Assembly: GCA_028287225.1 (NCBI GenBank)
Contig: JAQBPZ010000381.1
Span: forward strand, 1-8,283
Reading direction: 5' to 3'
DNA length: 8,283 nucleotides
Origin: Gemmatimonadota bacterium
Lineage (GTDB): Bacteria > Gemmatimonadota > Gemmatimonadetes > Gemmatimonadales > Gemmatimonadaceae
The translations under genes and the position numbers were made by a program. The stretch's first letter is position 1. Every line of letters starts with the position of its first letter. Below, one piece after another: positions 6,070-8,283 of the stretch. A model generated the notes under the pieces. That model saw only the letters and a program-made list of their open reading frames with translations, had not been told where the DNA came from and made no database searches.

Positions 6070-7043
6070 CGCGCCGCGTCCTGGTCACTGGCGGCGCCGG
6101 GTTCATCGGCTCGCACACCGCCGAGCGCTTCCTGGCGGACGGGTGGGCCGTCGACATCGTCGACAACCTCGCCACGGGCAAGCGGGAGAACCTGCCCGCC
6201 GGCGCGACCTTCCACGAGCTCGACATCACGGGGCCGGGCGCCGCCGAGCTGGTGTCGCGCACGCGGCCGGACGTGCTGGTGCACCTCGCCGCGCAGATGG
6301 ACGTGCGCAAGAGCGTCGCGGACCCGGTGTTCGACGCCGGCACCAACATCGTCGGCTCGCTCCGGCTCCTCGAGGCCGTGCGGCACGACTCGCCGGCGAC
6401 GCGCGTGCTGTTCGCGTCGACGGGTGGCGTCATCTACGGCGACCAGACGACGCCCCCGAACGCGGAGGAGTTCGCGAAGAACCCCGATTCCCCGTATGCC
6501 ATCGCGAAGCTGTCGGTGGAGCTCTACCTGGCGTACTACGCCCGCATTCACGGGCTGGACACCGTTGCCCTGCGCTTCGGCAACGTGTACGGGCCGCGGC
6601 AGGACCCGCACGGCGAGGCGGGCGTGGTGGCCATCTTCTGCGGGCGCATCCTGGACGGGCAGCCGCTCACCATCTTCGGCGACGGCCGGCAGACGCGCGA
6701 CTACGTGTTCGTGAGCGACGTGGTGGACGCGGTCATGCGCGCCTCCACCGGCACGCTGCCGGCGGCCGCGCTCGTGGATACGCGCGCGTACAACATCGGC
6801 ACCGGCGTCGGAACGCCGGTGCTGCGCATCGCGGAGATCCTCAAGCGGGCGGCGGGGAGCAACGTGCCCCTGGAGTTCGCGCCGCACCGGCCCGGCGAGC
6901 AGCAGGAGTCGTTCGTGGACGTCACCAAGGCGGCGCGCGAGCTGGCATGGCGCCCGGTGGTGTCGCTGGAAGACGGTCTGTCGCGCAGCTACGAGTGGTT
7001 CGCGGCGCGGCATGCCGCGGCCCGTCCGGCGGGGGCGCGGTGA
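6066..7043 (+). CDS. NAD-dependent NDP-sugar epimerase/dehydratase, GalE-like
   Basis: A 325-residue extended short-chain dehydrogenase acting on nucleotide sugars, most like UDP-glucose 4-epimerase. The NAD-binding motif is TGGAGFIGS (8-16), with the acidic DNLATGKRENL segment (33-43) binding the adenosine ribose and LVHLAAQMDV (71-80) below the cofactor. The catalytic set is Ser118/Thr119 in FASTGGVIYG, and Tyr144 and Lys148 in SPYAIAK. LRFGNVYGPRQDP (169-181) and IFGDGRQTRDYVFV (203-216) are the substrate-side family motifs. Length and motifs are complete. The exact sugar cannot be decided: UDP-glucose/galactose and UDP-GlcNAc/GalNAc are both plausible, and the product probably feeds lipopolysaccharide, capsule or glycan synthesis. 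GTG 6066 overlaps the hemA stop (GTGA), and the stop shares one base with the next start (TGATG), so it is a full member of the operon. Confidence 0.92.
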   Translation: MTRRVLVTGGAGFIGSHTAERFLADGWAVDIVDNLATGKRENLPAGATFHELDITGPGAAELVSRTRPDVLVHLAAQMDVRKSVADPVFDAGTNIVGSLRLLEAVRHDSPATRVLFASTGGVIYGDQTTPPNAEEFAKNPDSPYAIAKLSVELYLAYYARIHGLDTVALRFGNVYGPRQDPHGEAGVVAIFCGRILDGQPLTIFGDGRQTRDYVFVSDVVDAVMRASTGTLPAAALVDTRAYNIGTGVGTPVLRIAEILKRAAGSNVPLEFAPHRPGEQQESFVDVTKAARELAWRPVVSLEDGLSRSYEWFAARHAAARPAGAR

Positions 7044-7741
7044 TGCTCCTCCTCCAGGCCGCCGGCGCCGTCCCGACGTCGGCGAAGGACCTCATCGTGC
7101 ACTCCAGCACGGCCACGCAGGTCGTGCTCACCATCCTGGTGGTCCTCTCGCTCGTGAGCTGGGCCATCATGTTCGGGGTGGGCCGCGAGCTCACGCGGTC
7201 GCTGACGAGCGCCACCGGCTTCGCGCGGGAGGTGGAACGCTCGCCGCGCATCGATGAAGCGGCGGTCACCGCGCGGCTGGGCGCGCCGAACGCCGCGCAG
7301 CGCACGCTCGTGCGTGCCATCCAGTTCGTCGGCGAGGGCCACGCCACGGCGTCCACCCCCGTGGCGCAGTCCATGTCGCGCGTGGAGACGCTCCGCCTGG
7401 TGCTCGATGCCGAGTCGCTCGCGGAGCGGGATCGCCTGGGGCGCTTCCTGCCGTGGCTCGCGACCATTGGGTCCGCCAGCCCGCTCATCGGCCTGCTCGG
7501 GACGGTGCTCGGCGTGATCAGCGCCTTCGTCGGCATCGCCACGAGCGGATCGGGCAACCTCGCCGCGGTGGCGCCGGGCGTCGCCGAGGCGCTGGTGGCC
7601 ACGGCCGCAGCGCTGACCGTCGCCATTCCGGCGACGTTCGGCTACAACATCCTCGCGAGCCGGCTCAATCGGCTGGACAACCTGCTCGAGGGGTTCGGCA
7701 CCACGGTGATTTCCATGCTCGTGCGCGAGGGGCGGCTCTAG
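7043..7741 (+). CDS. tolQ: MotA/TolQ/ExbB proton channel family protein (likely TolQ)
   Basis: A 232-residue inner-membrane protein of the size of TolQ. It forms the ring of the proton-driven motor that, with TolR or ExbD, energises TolA or TonB. Helix 1 is at about 24-46. A cytoplasmic region follows (50-132), and helix 2 begins in the family motif IGSASPLIGLLGTVLGVISAF (142-162). PGVAEALVATAAALTVAIPA (178-197) is helix 3, followed by FGYN. Thr154 in GTV and Thr187 in LVAT match the conserved polar pore residues of TolQ/ExbB. ATG 7043 shares its A with the upstream TGA; GTG 7040 in the same frame is an alternative. Tol is preferred over Exb because of gene order with a TolR-like and a TonB/TolA-like gene, but TolB and Pal are outside the window. 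Confidence 0.85.
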   Translation: MLLLQAAGAVPTSAKDLIVHSSTATQVVLTILVVLSLVSWAIMFGVGRELTRSLTSATGFAREVERSPRIDEAAVTARLGAPNAAQRTLVRAIQFVGEGHATASTPVAQSMSRVETLRLVLDAESLAERDRLGRFLPWLATIGSASPLIGLLGTVLGVISAFVGIATSGSGNLAAVAPGVAEALVATAAALTVAIPATFGYNILASRLNRLDNLLEGFGTTVISMLVREGRL

Positions 7742-7742
7742 C

Positions 7743-8156
7743 ATGAGCCGCCGCCGGCGGCGCGAAGGGCTCGCGCTCAACTCGGAGATCAACGTCGTGA
7801 GCCTGATCGACGTGATGCTCCTGCTGCTCGTGATCTTCATGATCACCGCGCCCATGATGCAGGGCGGTGTCGACGTGGCGCTCCCGAAGGCCGACGCGCG
7901 GCCACTCGAATCCAAGAGCGGGCTCGTGGTGACGGTGGACCGCGCGGGGATGATCTTCGTGGGCGACACGCGCATGACGCTGCCGGAGTTCCGGGCGTCG
8001 TTCCGCGCGCTGGCGGGCGGGCGCGCGAAGGACGGGGTGTACCTGCGCGGCGACGCGGGCGTCCCGTACGGCGTCGTGACGCAGGTCATTGCGGTGATGC
8101 GTGCCGCCGGCGTCGGTGACGTCGGGCTGGTGACAGAACCAGAGACCGCGCCGTGA
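7743..8156 (+). CDS. tolR: ExbD/TolR family biopolymer transport protein (likely TolR)
   Basis: A 137-residue single-pass inner-membrane protein, partner of the preceding TolQ-like subunit. The arginine-rich start (SRRRRREG) is cytoplasmic, and the helix (about 18-37) carries the family motif EINVVSLIDVMLLLLVIF with the essential proton-carrying Asp23. The usual proline before LIDV is a serine here (Ser20). FMITAPMMQGGVDVALP (32-48) leads into the periplasmic domain (about 60-130), ending VVTQVIAVMRAAGVGDVGLV (111-130), typical of ExbD/TolR. ATG 7743 lies one base after the upstream TAG; GAGGGG at 7727-7732 is a modest ribosome binding site 10 nt away. The stop overlaps the next GTG. Length and motifs are normal. 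Confidence 0.9.
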   Translation: MSRRRRREGLALNSEINVVSLIDVMLLLLVIFMITAPMMQGGVDVALPKADARPLESKSGLVVTVDRAGMIFVGDTRMTLPEFRASFRALAGGRAKDGVYLRGDAGVPYGVVTQVIAVMRAAGVGDVGLVTEPETAP

Positions 8157-8283
8157 ACGTCGGGGCGCCCCCGGCACCCTCGCTGCGGCGGCCGATCGCC
8201 GTGTCGGCGGCGGTGCACCTGCTCATCGGGGCTGCGCTGCTCCTCGGCCGCGCGTCCTCGTCGCCGGCCACGCCCCCCACGTA
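8153..8283 (+). CDS. TonB/TolA-like energy transducer, N-terminal fragment (3' partial)
   Basis: Only 43 codons are in the window. GTG 8153 overlaps the upstream TGA as GTGA. The fragment has a short cytoplasmic lead (NVGAPPAPSLRRP), one hydrophobic helix (about 15-33, IAVSAAVHLLIGAALLL) with the Ser and His that TonB/TolA anchors often carry, and then a Ser/Pro/Thr-rich start of a periplasmic linker. This is the expected layout and place for the transducer driven by the TolQ-TolR pair. Whether it is a TolA or a TonB needs its C-terminal domain, which is outside. Confidence 0.7.
   Translation, partial: MNVGAPPAPSLRRPIAVSAAVHLLIGAALLLGRASSSPATPPT

Noticed and set aside
4516..7013. Two long minus-strand open frames (4516-5916 and 5439-7013) opposite hemA and the epimerase
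   Set aside because: They overlap each other and two clear plus-strand genes, and their translations are His/Arg-rich without recognisable domains; expected in DNA of this GC content.

Overview
The window is one very GC-rich bacterial stretch in which every convincing gene reads left to right. The codon bias, the gene order (CcsA/HemX-like gene, precorrin-2 dehydrogenase, glutamyl-tRNA reductase, sugar-nucleotide epimerase, TolQ, TolR, TonB/TolA) and the frequent GTG starts suggest a Gram-negative, outer-membrane-bearing organism. My best guess is the Gemmatimonadota or a close relative. This is inference from gene content and style; there is no rRNA or other marker here to prove it.

Left part (2-1780): the 3' part of a gene for a single-pass membrane protein. 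It has a short cytoplasmic tail, one membrane helix, a beta-rich extracytoplasmic domain and a helical, TPR-like C-terminal half. I do not recognise a named family. The cytoplasmic tail looks like what follows an anti-sigma zinc finger, but the true N-terminus lies off the window. Positions 1781-2097 hold no gene. They contain a striking 66-nt palindrome built from a 9-bp tandem unit (1840-1912), which looks like a dispersed intergenic repeat, and a small GC hairpin at 1991-2010.

Middle (2098-3213): a secreted LysM-domain protein with a signal peptide, standing alone. It is closed off by a perfect 17-bp hairpin (3236-3273), a likely terminator.

Right part (3334 to the window end): a tightly packed run of seven genes, most of them overlapping or nearly touching, so almost certainly one operon. 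The first three act in tetrapyrrole metabolism: a CcsA/HemX-type membrane protein, a stand-alone precorrin-2 dehydrogenase (siroheme branch), and HemA, which makes the committed step of the C5 route to 5-aminolevulinate. A GalE-like NDP-sugar epimerase follows. Then come TolQ/ExbB-like and TolR/ExbD-like proton-channel subunits and the first 43 codons of a TonB/TolA-like transducer. The operon therefore joins tetrapyrrole supply with cell-envelope functions.

I looked for a previously undescribed system and do not think there is one here. The genes are recognisable housekeeping or envelope genes. The parts most worth a second look are the palindromic repeat, the unrecognised membrane protein at the left edge, the CcsA/HemX protein with a degraded haem-handling motif, and the mixed composition of the operon.
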